Below, piece by piece: positions 49,576 to 59,284 of a DNA stretch of 64,000 bases (its first letter is position 1; each line of letters begins with the position of its first letter). Position numbers and translations under genes: made by a program. Under the pieces are notes generated by a model. The model saw only the letters and a program-made list of their open reading frames with translations, ran no database searches and was not told the origin of the DNA. The stretch is from Dongia_B sp964406155 (GTDB lineage Bacteria; Pseudomonadota; Alphaproteobacteria; Dongiales; Dongiaceae): NCBI GenBank assembly GCA_964406155.1, contig CAYOQR010000024.1, forward strand, positions 1-64,000, given 5' to 3'.

Positions 49576-50031
49576 ATGAGCCTGCCGATCGTTTCCCAGT
49601 CACCCCGTCGCGACGACATCACGCGTGCGATCGTGGAGCAGACCGGTATCGACGAGGCGATGATCCGGACCTTGGTGCATCGCTTCTATGACACGGTCCG
49701 TGCCGATCCGCTGCTGGGGCCGGTCTTTGCCGCACGGATCGAGGATTGGGAGCCGCATCTTGCCCGCATGTGCGCTTTCTGGTCCTCGGTCGTGCTGATG
49801 AGCGGGCGCTATCACGGCCAGCCGATGCAGAAGCATCTGCCGTTGCCGATCCATGGCGATCATTTCGACCGCTGGCTCGCCTTGTTCGAGGCGGCGGCGA
49901 ACGAGGTCTGTCCGCCGGCTGCCGCCGCGCATTTCATGGAACGGGCATACCGCATCGCCGAGAGCCTGGAACTGGGCATCGCCGGCCAGAACGGCGTCCT
50001 GCTGGGAAAGGGCGAGCGCTTCCGGCGGTAA
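49576..50031 (+). CDS. Group III truncated haemoglobin
   Basis: 151 residues. The globin-like helices include MIRTLVHRFYDTVRADPLLGPVF, HLARMCAFWSSVVLMSGRYHGQPMQKHLPL and HGDHFDRWLALFEAAANEVCPP, the layout of the group III (Ctb/TrHb3) family. A haem-ligating proximal His would be in the HGDHFDRW segment. The protein probably binds or reduces nitric oxide or related species. A perfect NsrR-like palindrome upstream supports NO control. Confidence 0.84.
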   Translation: MSLPIVSQSPRRDDITRAIVEQTGIDEAMIRTLVHRFYDTVRADPLLGPVFAARIEDWEPHLARMCAFWSSVVLMSGRYHGQPMQKHLPLPIHGDHFDRWLALFEAAANEVCPPAAAAHFMERAYRIAESLELGIAGQNGVLLGKGERFRR

Positions 50032-50133
50032 GGCCGGATCGCCACTTACGGCGGCGCAACGGGTGGCTGGGCAACGTCGTCGCCCAACGCTCCTGCGAAC
50101 GCGGCGCCCAACTCTCCCGTTCGAATATCCCGC

Positions 50134-50922
50134 TTAAATGCCGGGCCGGAAACAGCCGGTCTCGGGGCCGAAGGGCGGGGTCAGCCAGTCGACATGCTGG
50201 GTCGGTGCGCCGCGCAGGCGGATCGCCGGCGGATCGTAATCGGGCGCGCCGTCGGAGGCTTCGGTCGCGACCGCGCCGACCAGCCGCTCGAACAGGCGGA
50301 AGCGGGAGACCTGCCAGCTCGTGTGGCGCTTGCCGCCGGTTTCCTCGACGCGGGACCCGGTGGGCGAGAGCGTCAAAGCGAGGGAGGGATTGCTGAGCCC
50401 GTCGCCGCTTGCCTTGCAGACGGCTTCCAGCACGGTCCAGCTATTGAAGATGCCGGCGGTGTCGCCAAGATGCGTCGTGCCGCTGGGAAAGACCGGCAGC
50501 AGATAGTCGCGCACGGAGGAGGCCAGGGTCGCGTCGGGCCGCGTGATGTCGATGCCGACCATCGGCGCATCGCTGATGGCGATGGCGACGATATCGTCGA
50601 CACGCGCGAGGTTGAAGCTCAGCGGCGGCTCGATCCAGGGCTTGCCGTAGCGCCCGAGATAGAAGCCGATCGTCGCCGGCTCGACATTGAGGTAGAGGCC
50701 GAGCACCTGTCGCAGCAGGGCGCGGCCCGCCAGGCGCCGGCGGCGCTGCAGCGGATCGCTGACCTCCGAGAAATGGCGCTCGTCGGCCGGCGATAGCAGG
50801 CGGCGCATGGCGGCGTCATAGTCGGCCGGGCTGCGCTCCACCGGCATATCGGTGGAAAACACCCAGAGATCGATATCGGGAAGGCCCGACGGCGATCTGG
50901 CCGGTTTCAATACCTGCGACAT
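50134..50922 (-). CDS. 4'-Phosphopantetheinyl transferase, Sfp-type
   Basis: 262 residues. Hallmarks are SFNLARVDDIVAIAISDAPMVGIDITRP (the GID-type metal motif) and FNSWTVLEAVCKASGDGL, equivalent to the WxxKEaxxKaxG motif although Lys is replaced at one site. RRLAGRALLRQVLGLYL is the usual R-x-L-x-R entry. The enzyme attaches phosphopantetheine to carrier proteins of polyketide, peptide or fatty-acid synthases. An ATG at 50922 after GGTGA was chosen; the longer frame begins outside the fold. No carrier protein gene adjoins it. Confidence 0.78.
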   Translation of the reverse strand: MSQVLKPARSPSGLPDIDLWVFSTDMPVERSPADYDAAMRRLLSPADERHFSEVSDPLQRRRRLAGRALLRQVLGLYLNVEPATIGFYLGRYGKPWIEPPLSFNLARVDDIVAIAISDAPMVGIDITRPDATLASSVRDYLLPVFPSGTTHLGDTAGIFNSWTVLEAVCKASGDGLSNPSLALTLSPTGSRVEETGGKRHTSWQVSRFRLFERLVGAVATEASDGAPDYDPPAIRLRGAPTQHVDWLTPPFGPETGCFRPGI

Positions 50923-51236
50923 CGTGGTCACCGGAATCTTGGTCCCGTTGAATGAGTTAGGTTGGTGGCTCGCCCGACTCCGGGCGGTGCCGGAGGATGG
51001 GTCCGCTGTCCCATTGCTGACAGCGCGAAGATAGGACGCGGCCTTGACGTGAATCTGACGTAATCGCCGGTAGTACCTGTCCGGCGCGATGATCTGTTTC
51101 CCGGGCGGCGCCGGGTGGGCCGGGGCTGGACTGATCTCCAACCGAAAATGATCAACGGTGCTGGGGGATTAGCCCTCGATCCCTGGTCGAGGGAAGAGGG
51201 CGCCGATACGGTCGGAATATTCGATCGACCGGACGT

Positions 51237-51788
51237 TTAATCACTCCACGCGGCCAGTTCGCAGTTCTTCATCTGCCGGCCGACCAGTTGGTGGAAGAAA
51301 TCGCCATGGCCGATGACGGCGATTCGCCGTTCGGGGCGGGCCAGGATCCGGTGCTTGAAGGCGGCGACGCGGTCGAGGAAGACCGGTTCGGGCTCGCGGA
51401 CGAAGCCGAGTTCGCCTTTCGGCCCCTCCACATGCCACCAGGGATCGTCGAGATGCGCGAAATCGAATTGCGGAAAATCGCGCGCGAGTTCGGCGGCGGA
51501 GCGGCCGATATCGCAACTGCTGTTGAGCCATTCGCGGTGGAGGGCGTCGATCTCGATCGGCACCCGCTCGCCGAAGATGCCGAGGGCGGTCTGGATCGCC
51601 CGGGTCAGGGGCGAGGCGATCACCAGATCATAGGCGGTGTCGGCGAGGGCCGCGCCGGTCGCCGCCGCCTGCTGGTGCCCCAGGTCGGACAGCCTTGCGT
51701 CGAAATGCATCGGGTCTTCGCCGGTCTGCTCATAATGCGCGTTGAAGGTCGATTGGCCGTGGCGGATGAGATGGATGACGTCGGGCAT
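51237..51788 (-). CDS. Histidine phosphatase (phosphoglycerate-mutase-like)
   Basis: 183 residues. The active-site LIRHGQSTFNAHYEQ starts the chain, SPLTRAIQTALGIF gives the second Arg, and AVIGHGDFFHQLVGR gives the second catalytic His. Members remove phosphate from small metabolites. The substrate is not evident. An ATG at 51788 puts the RHG motif at residue 9-11, as in the family; the ribosome site is weak. Upstream bases 50923-51236 hold no recognisable gene. Confidence 0.87.
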   Translation of the reverse strand: MPDVIHLIRHGQSTFNAHYEQTGEDPMHFDARLSDLGHQQAAATGAALADTAYDLVIASPLTRAIQTALGIFGERVPIEIDALHREWLNSSCDIGRSAAELARDFPQFDFAHLDDPWWHVEGPKGELGFVREPEPVFLDRVAAFKHRILARPERRIAVIGHGDFFHQLVGRQMKNCELAAWSD

Positions 51789-51927
51789 GAAAGCTGTCTC
51801 TGCGCGGATTGGTAAGAACTGGCAGTCGGGCACACCGCCCGACAGTCTGGCGACAGCCTTTATATAGGGCCTTTCGATGAAGGTATAAAGTCATTCCGGG
51901 CGGGGCTGGATGAGGCTGCTCGGCAGG

Positions 51928-53511
51928 CTAGAAGTGCGCATACAGAAAATCGCCGGCGTGATGGGCGAAGACCATCAGATAGAGCGCCACGACGAGGCCG
52001 CCGCTGAAGGCCAGGCTGCTGCGCCAGTTGGGCTGCCATTGCCACCAGGAGAGCGGGATCTCCTCGTCGTGATCGGCCCCGTCCCGGTCCGGTCCCACGC
52101 GATAGCCGGCCATGATCTGCTGGCTGTTGGGGGCGAACCAGGCGATCAGCATCAGGGGCGCGCAGAGCAGGGCGAGTTCGGTATCGATTGGGCCGAAGCC
52201 GTGCAGCCCCGCCATGCCAGCCAGCATCGCCCCGGCGGTGGCGACATCCGGCGCGCGGAACACGACCCAGGCCGCGACGACGGCGAGGAAAGTGAGGGCG
52301 GCACCTGGAAGATGAGCGGCGCGGGGACGGTAAGGAGCGGCGTGATCGCGGCCGGTCCTTCCACGATAGTGCCGCCAGAGATGATTGATGCAGAGATAGG
52401 CGCCGTGCAGCGCGCCCCAGATCACGAAGGTCCAGCCGGCGCCGTGCCATAGCCCGCCGAGCAGCATGACGATCATCAGGTTGCAGCATTGCCGCAGGAT
52501 GCCGTGCCGGTTGCCGCCCAGCGGGATATAGAGATAGTCGCGCAGGAAGCGCGCCAGCGTCATGTTCCAGCGCTTCCAGAAATCGATGATGCCGGCGGCG
52601 CGATAGGGGGAATTGAAATTCAGCGGCAGGTGAATGCCGAACATCCGCGAGGCGCCGATCGCCATGTCGGAATAGCCCGAGTAATCGAAATAGATCTGCA
52701 GGCTGAAAGCGATGGCGCTGAGCCAGGCGGGCAGGAGGGCGATGGCGGTGGCCGGCGCGCCACCCTGTGCCGTGGCGAGCTGTGCCGTGGCAAGCTGCGC
52801 GGCGGCAAAACTGGCATCGACATGCGGGGCGAGGCTGTCGGCGAAGACCGCCTTCTTCACCAGCCCGATGGCGAAGAGCGTGAGGCCGACGGTGAGGTTC
52901 TCCCAGGAGAAGCGATAGATCCGGTCCTGGGCGAATTGCGGCATCATCTCGCGGTGATGCAGGATCGGCCCGGCGATCAGATGCGGGAAATAGGTGACGA
53001 AGAGCGCGTAATGCAGCGGCCGGCAGCCCTGGCCGATCTGCGTGTCCACCAGGCCGCGCTTGGCATCGACCAGATAGGCGATCTGCGTGAAAGTGTAGAA
53101 AGAAATGCCGACCGGCAGCAGGACGGACAAGGCCTGATGCGGCCAGCCGGCCAGCGCTTGCAGATTGACGGAGAGGAAGCCGGCATATTTGAACCAGCCG
53201 AGCAGCGCCAGATTGCCGATGACGCCGAGCACGAGCCACAGTTGCAGGCTCGAGGGGCGCATGGCCGCAGGATGTTGAATCCCTTTATGCCTTGATCGGG
53301 CGGCGAGGATGCGTTCGCCGATCAGATAATTGCCCGCTGTCGAGGCCAGCAGAACCGGCAGGAAGATCGGCTGCCAGGCAGCATAGAAGATCAGCGAGGC
53401 GAGGGTGAGAAGCCCGGCCGCCGCCCGATGGCTCCGGCGCGCGACGGCGAAGAACAGGACCAGCGCCAGCGGCAGAAATACGAACATGAACTGGGCGGAA
53501 TTGAACGGCAT
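51928..53511 (-). CDS. MBOAT family O-acyltransferase (AlgI/DltB-like)
   Basis: 527 residues with about 11 helices. Motifs are FNSAQFMFVFLPLALVLFF at the start, FPHLIAGPILHHREMMPQF, DYSGYSDMAIGASRMFGIHLPLNFNSPYRAAGIIDFWKRWNMTLARFLRDYLYIPLGGNR, and the active-site His in GGLWHGAGWTFVIWGALHG. The family transfers acetyl groups to surface polymers such as alginate. The partner is usually an AlgJ/AlgX-like protein, none of which lies beside it. A loop (AAQLATAQLATAQGG) is a 15-bp in-frame repeat at about 52755-52800. Confidence 0.83.
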   Translation of the reverse strand: MPFNSAQFMFVFLPLALVLFFAVARRSHRAAAGLLTLASLIFYAAWQPIFLPVLLASTAGNYLIGERILAARSRHKGIQHPAAMRPSSLQLWLVLGVIGNLALLGWFKYAGFLSVNLQALAGWPHQALSVLLPVGISFYTFTQIAYLVDAKRGLVDTQIGQGCRPLHYALFVTYFPHLIAGPILHHREMMPQFAQDRIYRFSWENLTVGLTLFAIGLVKKAVFADSLAPHVDASFAAAQLATAQLATAQGGAPATAIALLPAWLSAIAFSLQIYFDYSGYSDMAIGASRMFGIHLPLNFNSPYRAAGIIDFWKRWNMTLARFLRDYLYIPLGGNRHGILRQCCNLMIVMLLGGLWHGAGWTFVIWGALHGAYLCINHLWRHYRGRTGRDHAAPYRPRAAHLPGAALTFLAVVAAWVVFRAPDVATAGAMLAGMAGLHGFGPIDTELALLCAPLMLIAWFAPNSQQIMAGYRVGPDRDGADHDEEIPLSWWQWQPNWRSSLAFSGGLVVALYLMVFAHHAGDFLYAHF

Positions 53512-53694
53512 GTCTCGATGGCTGATCCCGGGGCTGGCCCCGCTTCACTATTTCCCCATACACCGCGCGGCGGCGTCAGATGCCTGCAATCTGTCAGCCC
53601 CGCCTAGCAGCTTCCTGTCAGTTACCGCCGATCCGATGAAAATGCTGTTAAAGCGGTGGCGAAACCTGCCGGTTCCGATTGGGGAGAGGCCGAG

Positions 53695-53735
53695 CTTGAT
53701 GTCGGCATGGACCCCGGGTCGAGCCCGGGGGTGAC
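53695..53735. repeat. R3 half-module
   Basis: GGCATGGACCCCGGGTCGAGCCCGGGGGTGACA, that is the GACCCCGGGT...ACCCGGGGGTGAC palindrome of family R3. It lies in the gene-free stretch 53512-53950. Confidence 0.7.
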
Positions 53736-53914
53736 AGACGAGTGGGTGCCGAGATCGTATGATCCTTGGGCAGATATCGGCGTATGGCTCGCTGGGACTT
53801 ACCTCAACACACCGATCTCTCCACCCTCAAATATCCCAGGCGTCAGTGATACGCGGGATCAGGGATGATGACGGCGCTCCGACGAGAACATGACTCAACT
53901 GTCGAGCAGGCTGA

Positions 53915-53943
53915 GGCTTCCTGCCTGACCGAGGCAGGAAGCC
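53915..53943 (-). terminator. Perfect 12-bp stem-loop after the small protein gene
   Basis: GGCTTCCTGCCT and AGGCAGGAAGCC pair exactly around five bases. On the minus strand the stem begins 8 bases after the stop of the gene at 53951-54163. No T-run follows, so either termination depends on the stem alone or the structure has another role. Confidence 0.45.
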
Positions 53944-53950
53944 ATGTGTG

Positions 53951-54163
53951 TTATTTGTCCGGCTTCTTCCGGCGCGGGTTCGGGGGTGCGGGCGGTACCG
54001 GATGTGCCTTGCTGCTGATCCAGCCGGGCGGGTCGCTGGCCGGGAAGGAATCGGCGGAGGCGATCAGAACATCATCCGGCTTTGTTCGCGTCGATTTCCT
54101 CGGTGTCGATTTCCGGGGTGGCGTCTTTGCGATGCCTGCGGGTTCACGATGCTTGGGCTGCAT
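53951..54163 (-). CDS. Small conserved protein with SFPASDPP motif
   Basis: 70 residues. The N-terminus is Lys/Arg/Pro-rich (PPRKSTPRKSTRTKPDD); the centre VLIASADSFPASDPPGWISS is a segment I associate with a short conserved alphaproteobacterial family of unknown role. The C-terminus is again basic (PPNPRRKKPDK). A strong hairpin follows the stop. It might be a nucleic-acid-associated small protein, but this is only a reading of charge. Confidence 0.65.
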   Translation of the reverse strand: MQPKHREPAGIAKTPPRKSTPRKSTRTKPDDVLIASADSFPASDPPGWISSKAHPVPPAPPNPRRKKPDK

Positions 54164-54285
54164 ATTCGTCTCCGTGACGAGAAGAATGGCGGGCGATGAT
54201 CGACGGAACGCGGTGGCATTATGTCCGCTTGAGATTGCCCGGTCCAGTATCGCCGCCTCAACTCATCCTTTCGTATCATTCCCCG

Positions 54286-55479
54286 CTACCGCACCAGCGG
54301 CGCGAAGATCTGCTGCGGCTGGGCGATGTCGCGCAGGGGATGGCTGCCGAGATCGCGCAGCGGCGCATCCGCCGCGCGAGCGAAATCCGCCGAGATGAGA
54401 ACCGGCTCGCCGAGGCGCTTGGTCAGTTCCTGCAATCGGGCGGCGCGATTGACCGCCGGGCCGATGACGGTGAAATCGAGCCGCGTCGGTGCACCGATAT
54501 TGCCATAGGCGACCGCGCCGAGATGCAGGACCAGACCGGATTCCAGCGGATGCTGCGCCGTCGCCCGCCTTTCGGCATTGAGGTCGCCCATGATCCGGGA
54601 GAAGGCCTCGGCGGCGGCCAGGGCCTGGCGGCAGGCATTGCGGCTGCCTTCGTGATCCAGCGCGGGAAAGATCGCCAGGACGGCATCGCCGATGAATTTC
54701 AGCACCTCGCCGCCATGGCTGTCGATTTCGGCGACCATGGGTTTCAGCCAGGTATTCAGCCCGGCGATCACCTCGTCGATCGGCGTGTCCTCGGAGAAGC
54801 GGGTGAAGCCCCGGAGGTCGGCGAGCCAGATCGCCGCTTCGATATGCTCCACCTGGCCAAGCTCGATCTGGCCTTCGATGATGCGCCGGCCGGTGCGCGG
54901 GCCGATATAGGTGTCCAGGAGATCGATGCCGATGCGGCGCAGCACATGGCGCTCGGCATAGGGGCCGAACATCTGGGCGGCGAGATAGAGACCGGCCAGT
55001 TCCGTCTCGCTGAACCCGTCCGGCTGCGTCGTCGCGAAGGAGATGACGGCACTGCGCTGCTTGTCGAGGAAGGGCAGGGGGATCATGTAATAATCCGTGG
55101 CGCCTTCCTCGCGCAGCTCCTCCATGAGCGGCATCTCGGGGCTCGGGCAATCGAGGCGCCGGCGGAAAGGCTGGTCGGTCTGATCGACCACCCAGGTCGG
55201 GCTGTTGAGATATTGGGCGGATTGCGCGATGCCGGCACGTGCTGCCGCCCGCATCGTCAAATTCTCGTCCTTCCAGATCAGCAGCCAGCCCATCTGTTCG
55301 GGATGCAGCACCTCCAGCCCGAGCTGGCCGCGCCAGATCGGCAGGCCGCGCCGGCCCAGTTCCGCGCAGAAAGCGGGAAAGAGCTCACTCAGCCGGGGGT
55401 ACTCGCGTGCCGCCGTGACCAGCCAATGCCCCAGGCCATCGCAGGCGGCGGTGGTCGCGGCGGGATGCGGGTCGGACAT
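54286..55479 (-). CDS. Class III adenylate/guanylate cyclase
   Basis: 397 residues. The C-terminal cyclase domain has IWLADLRGFTRFSED (metal Asp221) and GGEVLKFIGDAVLAIF (metal Asp265). The DFTVIGPAVNRAARLQ segment is the usual transition-state loop. The N-terminal 200 residues (GLEVLHPEQMGWLLIWKDEN; SYISFATTQPDGFSETELAGL-like block) are a putative sensor. The ATG at 55479 follows GGAG; the longer frame to 55557 is not supported. Produces cAMP or cGMP from NTP in the cytoplasm. Confidence 0.84.
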   Translation of the reverse strand: MSDPHPAATTAACDGLGHWLVTAAREYPRLSELFPAFCAELGRRGLPIWRGQLGLEVLHPEQMGWLLIWKDENLTMRAAARAGIAQSAQYLNSPTWVVDQTDQPFRRRLDCPSPEMPLMEELREEGATDYYMIPLPFLDKQRSAVISFATTQPDGFSETELAGLYLAAQMFGPYAERHVLRRIGIDLLDTYIGPRTGRRIIEGQIELGQVEHIEAAIWLADLRGFTRFSEDTPIDEVIAGLNTWLKPMVAEIDSHGGEVLKFIGDAVLAIFPALDHEGSRNACRQALAAAEAFSRIMGDLNAERRATAQHPLESGLVLHLGAVAYGNIGAPTRLDFTVIGPAVNRAARLQELTKRLGEPVLISADFARAADAPLRDLGSHPLRDIAQPQQIFAPLVR

Positions 55480-55656
55480 GCGGGGCTCCGATATTGACGG
55501 TATGGAGATCATCCGCCGTATCGTGCGGACAGATCGACTGTAACACACGAACCGCAACGCTGGCAGGGATCGTCATCCGTGCGGCGTGTCGCCTCTGCCG
55601 CATACCGGTGAGCGGTGCGATATCTCCGGTATCGACTAAGGGACGGCGATGGGACC

Positions 55657-55698
55657 GGAGCGATGGGACTGGAGCGATGGGACTGGAGCAATGAAACC
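55657..55698. repeat. 14-bp tandem array, three units
   Basis: GGAGCGATGGGACT occurs twice exactly, followed by GGAGCAATGAAACC; a partial unit precedes them. The array ends 9 bases before the stop codon of the cupin gene at 55708 on the minus strand. Confidence 0.85.
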
Positions 55699-55707
55699 GG
55701 GGCGCCC

Positions 55708-56196
55708 TCAATAGGGCGTCCCGTCCTTGTGGAGATAGACAGAGTTGTTCGGATCGCCCTTGATCCGCCAGACCATGTCGATGTCCGGATAGTCCCCCTC
55801 ATCGCCCGGCATGCGGTCGCCGATCTCCAGATACAGCGCATCCCGATCGCTGCGGTTGACGAGGTGATGGCCGTCGGGCTTGCCGGCCGGGAAGCCGGCG
55901 GCCATTCCCGGCGTCAGCACTTGTTCACCGGCATCGGTCACGAGCACGAGTTCACCCTGTAGCAGGAAGACGAACTCGTCTTGCTTGGTGTGCCAATGGC
56001 GAAGGGCGGAGGCGACACCCGGCGGCAGGCGCACGAGGTTGACGCCGAAATTCTTGAGCCCCGTCGCATCGCCGAGCCGGCGTCGCTCCAGCCCGGCGAC
56101 AGAGACCTGGAATTGCGGCGGGTAATCGGATTCAGTCCGGAGCGCCACTGTCGCCGGATCGAGCGCCGGAAGCTGCAGTTGTTTCCCGTCGGTCAT
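55708..56196 (-). CDS. Cupin-domain protein
   Basis: 162 residues. The cupin barrel is clear: RLPPGVASALRHWHTKQDEFVFLLQGELVLVTDAGEQVLTPGMAAGFPAGKPDGHHLVNRSD, with His, His, Glu and His for metal. The C-terminal GDEGDYPDIDMVWRIKGDPN tail is common in the same family. The metal enzyme or binding role is unknown. GGGGAGG lies 8 bases before the ATG at 56196; the frame back to 56322 is not needed. Confidence 0.82.
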   Translation of the reverse strand: MTDGKQLQLPALDPATVALRTESDYPPQFQVSVAGLERRRLGDATGLKNFGVNLVRLPPGVASALRHWHTKQDEFVFLLQGELVLVTDAGEQVLTPGMAAGFPAGKPDGHHLVNRSDRDALYLEIGDRMPGDEGDYPDIDMVWRIKGDPNNSVYLHKDGTPY

Positions 56197-56369
56197 AACG
56201 ATTTCCTCCCCGATCTCTCTTGAATAATCAGGCCGTGTTGAAAGCCAATCGACCGCCTGGCTGTCCGCGAAAGAGCAGACATACACCGGAACGCCCGGCT
56301 TGTCGCCGCATGGGGCGCTCACATTCGGGCGTCATCGCCAGACTCGCATAATCTCTCACACACACTCCT

Positions 56370-56700
56370 TTGTCATTGCCGGACCTGCTCTCGGGCTTGA
56401 CCCGAGGATTGACCCCGCAATCCGCGATAGATACCACGCGCGGCTTTTGCCATGGACCCCCGGGTCAAGCCCGGGGGTGACAAATGAATGGATGAGAGGA
56501 TCGCGCGATGCCAACAACGGCACATCCTCTCAACGGCGCATCCTCTTTGGCTTCGCAAAACGCGTACATCCTTTCGCTTGTCATTGCCGGGCTTGACCCG
56601 GCAATCCATGGTGGATGCCATACACGGCTTTTGCCATGGACCCTCGCTGACGAAGGTCAGCCACGCAGGCGGGGTCATGCCCGAGGATGACAAAAGAGCG
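56370..56700. repeat. R3 repeat cluster
   Basis: Two R3 copies: TCATTGCCGGACCTGCTCTC near 56370 with its GACCCCCGGGTCAAGCCCGG partner, and a second near 56578-56690. The bases between 56197 and 56729 hold no gene that I can support. Confidence 0.8.
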
Positions 56701-56729
56701 TGCCGAATGAGCAGGTGCGAGGCTCGCCG

Positions 56730-57221
56730 CTAGGAGCGGTCGTCCTGAAACTGTACGGAATAGGGCTCGATGGCGCCGAAATCTTCGATGGCGATGAACT
56801 GAGCGACGGTCTCGCCGCTCCGCCGCAGCGGGAAGATGCCGAATTCATAGGTGAAGTCGCCGCCGCTCTTGGTCGGTGCCGTGGTCTGGCCATAGACCGG
56901 GATGCGGCGATCGTGGCAGAGGCGGTAATGGCCGTGCCAGTCCTCGTCGATCTCCGGGCGCAGCACCTCGTCGAGATAGCGGCCGGTGAAATCGAAACCC
57001 GTGGTGCGGGTGATCCGCGTTCCGACCAGGCGGTAGCGGACGCGAAACGGATTGAAGCTCGGTTCCGAGATCAGGATGTTCGGCAGGAGCAGCTTGAGAT
57101 CCGCCGGGTCCAGGTCTCCCCGGTCCGGCACTTCCCGGCTGCCGCGCAGGCTGTGCCAGTAGTCGTGCAAGCGCAGGACCAAGGGGGAATTGCTGCGCTC
57201 GATTTCAAGCCAATGGGACAT
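56730..57221 (-). CDS. PAS-domain protein
   Basis: 163 residues of a PAS_5-like stand-alone domain. Motifs include VLRLHDYWHSLRGSREVPDRGDLDPADLKLLLPNILISE, FRVRYRLVGTRITRTTGFDFTGRYLDEVL and FPLRRSGETVAQFIAIEDF. Such proteins are frequent in the Rhodospirillales and close relatives, with unknown ligands. No kinase, cyclase or GGDEF domain is attached. The ribosome site is weak. Confidence 0.78.
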   Translation of the reverse strand: MSHWLEIERSNSPLVLRLHDYWHSLRGSREVPDRGDLDPADLKLLLPNILISEPSFNPFRVRYRLVGTRITRTTGFDFTGRYLDEVLRPEIDEDWHGHYRLCHDRRIPVYGQTTAPTKSGGDFTYEFGIFPLRRSGETVAQFIAIEDFGAIEPYSVQFQDDRS

Positions 57222-57584
57222 CGATTGTCGAAAATGCGCGTTCTGTAAGACTTTTAGCGGATGTAACGTGGCTGCGACGGGCGGCCTCGGACCGGACCAT
57301 ATAGAAGCGCAGGCGTCGATAAAAGCCCGATAGCGGCATATTCCGGCGTTCAGCCGCGCATTGATGGGAATTGAGGTTGTCTATTTTCGGTATATTTGCC
57401 TAAAATTTACAGGCTTATCCCCTTCTCTCAAAAACAACAGAATCGTGGATCAGCTAGAAACACGGTCAATGCGGAGGCGGGTTTCCCGTATTAGGGAGTC
57501 TCGCCGGGCAATACGACGGCCAGGCAGCATGAAGAGACGTACCTCAATTTGAATTTCCGCTCACGTCCTCTGGCGGATGTTCCT

Positions 57585-58145
57585 TCAGTCGTCGCCAATC
57601 GACCGAATGACCCGTGCCGGATTCCCTCCGACAAGGGTATTCGGAGGAACGTTCCTGGTGACGACCGAACCCGCTGCGACGACGGAGTTCTCGCCTATTG
57701 TGACCCCGCCGACAATCGTCGCGCCGGCTGCGATCCAGACGTTTCTCTCAATCACGATGGGCTTTCCGATTGTCACGGCGCGGCGCTGCGAAGGTCCAAG
57801 CGGATGGCTCGTCGTAATGATGTTCACGTTCGGCCCGATCATCACATCGTCCCCGATGTCGAGGCCGCCAAGATCATAGAACGTGCAGTTCTGATTTATG
57901 AAGACATTGTGCCCCACGCGGATTTCGTCCCCGCCGGCCGTATAAAATGGCGGGATCAGTAAAAAGCTCTCATCTACCTTTTTACCGATGAGTTCGCTGA
58001 ACAAGGTCCGAATTTCGTCGGCATCGTCGAACGTCAAACGGTTAAGCGCGGCGGTGATCGCCATTGCTCGTTTGACGTTTGCCAACATGGCCGCTGATTC
58101 CGGCGTCCTGCTGTAGATTATCTTGGTGCCGTCCTCATTCGACAT
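57585..58145 (-). CDS. Maltose/galactoside O-acetyltransferase-like hexapeptide protein
   Basis: 186 residues. The left-handed beta-helix begins VGHNVFINQNCTFYDLGGLDIGDDVMIGPNVNIITTSHPL, where the catalytic His follows the family pattern TSHP. The rest (VIERNVWIAAGATIVGGVTIGENSVVAAGSVVTRNVPPNTLVGGNPARVIR) closes the coil. It transfers acetyl groups from acetyl-CoA to a sugar or nodulation-like acceptor. Lower GC than the rest suggests transfer. The ribosome site is weak. The A/T-rich 57222-57584 has nothing identifiable. Confidence 0.85.
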   Translation of the reverse strand: MSNEDGTKIIYSRTPESAAMLANVKRAMAITAALNRLTFDDADEIRTLFSELIGKKVDESFLLIPPFYTAGGDEIRVGHNVFINQNCTFYDLGGLDIGDDVMIGPNVNIITTSHPLGPSQRRAVTIGKPIVIERNVWIAAGATIVGGVTIGENSVVAAGSVVTRNVPPNTLVGGNPARVIRSIGDD

Positions 58146-58361
58146 TCGTTATTTGCCTCAGCCTATTGTCGAGCGTGTGTTCCGGCGCACCAGGGCGGCG
58201 CCGAGATTCACCAAGTGTAGCCGCAAAGCGAACATGCCGGAATCCACCCAATCCTGAAGTTCAAATTGAGAAACGACCAGCACGCCTGATCGCAGCGATT
58301 CGGGGCCTGCTCCGACCAATGTTGATAGGCATTTTTGAGTGAAAGAGATCAGCTTGAAAAT

Positions 58362-59072
58362 TCAAGGGGTTTTGTCGGATCTGCAGGCAGCGAGAAAGAA
58401 GGCCACGCTGCTGGCGACATGCGGCCTGATCCCCGCTCGCAGCGTTTTCAGTTTCTCGCCGAACAGCGCATGTTTCAGGGGAGGCCAGAAAACCAGATCG
58501 AAGAAAAAGCGCGCCGTCGTCGCGAGGCGTGGCGGGCTGAAAGCGGGCAGGGCGCCGGTCGTGTCGTCGGTCTGCGTGGCTTCGGTCAGGAGCCGCATGC
58601 CGGCCTGAACGCCGCGTTCATGCGCCATCTGATGCACGCTGCCCGCCAGGTCCGGGAAGCGGGTTGCCTCGGAGATGACAAGCCGCATGAGGCCGACGGT
58701 ATCGGCCACCAGGGCGCCGCGCAGGAAGGTGACACCCAGATCGATGAGGCGTTCCTCGAGATCGGCACCGGCGGGCACATGTGTCTCGATACTCGTGACC
58801 CTGGCGACATTGCGCAACACGACCGCGACGAAGAGGGCTTCCTTATCGGGATAGCGGGCATAGATCGTCGGCTTGCCGGCGCGGGCGCGGGCGGCGATCG
58901 CCTCCATCCGGGCACCGGCGAGGCCATGTTCCAGGAAAGCCTGATGGGCGGCGGCCAGGATGCGGGCATCGACTTCTCCGGCGCGGTCGCGCGGGGGGCG
59001 CCCGGTTCGGACAGTATCCGGACAGGCTGCGTCCAGTTTGACGGGAAGCTTGCGTTTCGCTTGAACGTTCAT
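58362..59072 (-). CDS. TetR family regulator of the emrAB operon
   Basis: 236 residues. The DNA-binding part is EVDARILAAAHQAFLEHGLAGARMEAIAARARAGKPTIYARYPDKEALFVAVV. The C-terminal part is an all-helical ligand pocket. The ATG at 59072 follows AGG by 5 bases; a longer start to 59108 is not supported. The emrA gene is divergent, with a perfect palindrome between the two (59195-59218), so the protein probably represses the pump and itself until a toxic compound binds. Confidence 0.86.
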   Translation of the reverse strand: MNVQAKRKLPVKLDAACPDTVRTGRPPRDRAGEVDARILAAAHQAFLEHGLAGARMEAIAARARAGKPTIYARYPDKEALFVAVVLRNVARVTSIETHVPAGADLEERLIDLGVTFLRGALVADTVGLMRLVISEATRFPDLAGSVHQMAHERGVQAGMRLLTEATQTDDTTGALPAFSPPRLATTARFFFDLVFWPPLKHALFGEKLKTLRAGIRPHVASSVAFFLAACRSDKTP

Positions 59073-59194
59073 ATCGGCCTGACGATTCCACGCCTGATGA
59101 TTCCGCAATGGCCTGGCGTCACCGCATTGCCACAGCGGGGTAAAACATTTTTGCCACTTCCTTGATTCTATCGCGAGCCGTACCTACCGTAAAG

Positions 59195-59218
59195 AAACGA
59201 AACGGAACCGTTTCGTTT
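59195..59218. promoter_or_regulatory. Perfect palindromic TetR operator candidate
   Basis: AAACGAAACGG-AA-CCGTTTCGTTT has 11-base arms around a two-base centre. It lies 122 bases from the TetR start and 66 bases from the emrA start. Confidence 0.75.
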
Positions 59219-59284
59219 TATTTTAGGATGCTGCTAATATGCCTAACGGCAGTGTTCTCATCGCTGTCGACGGGAGATTGAGCG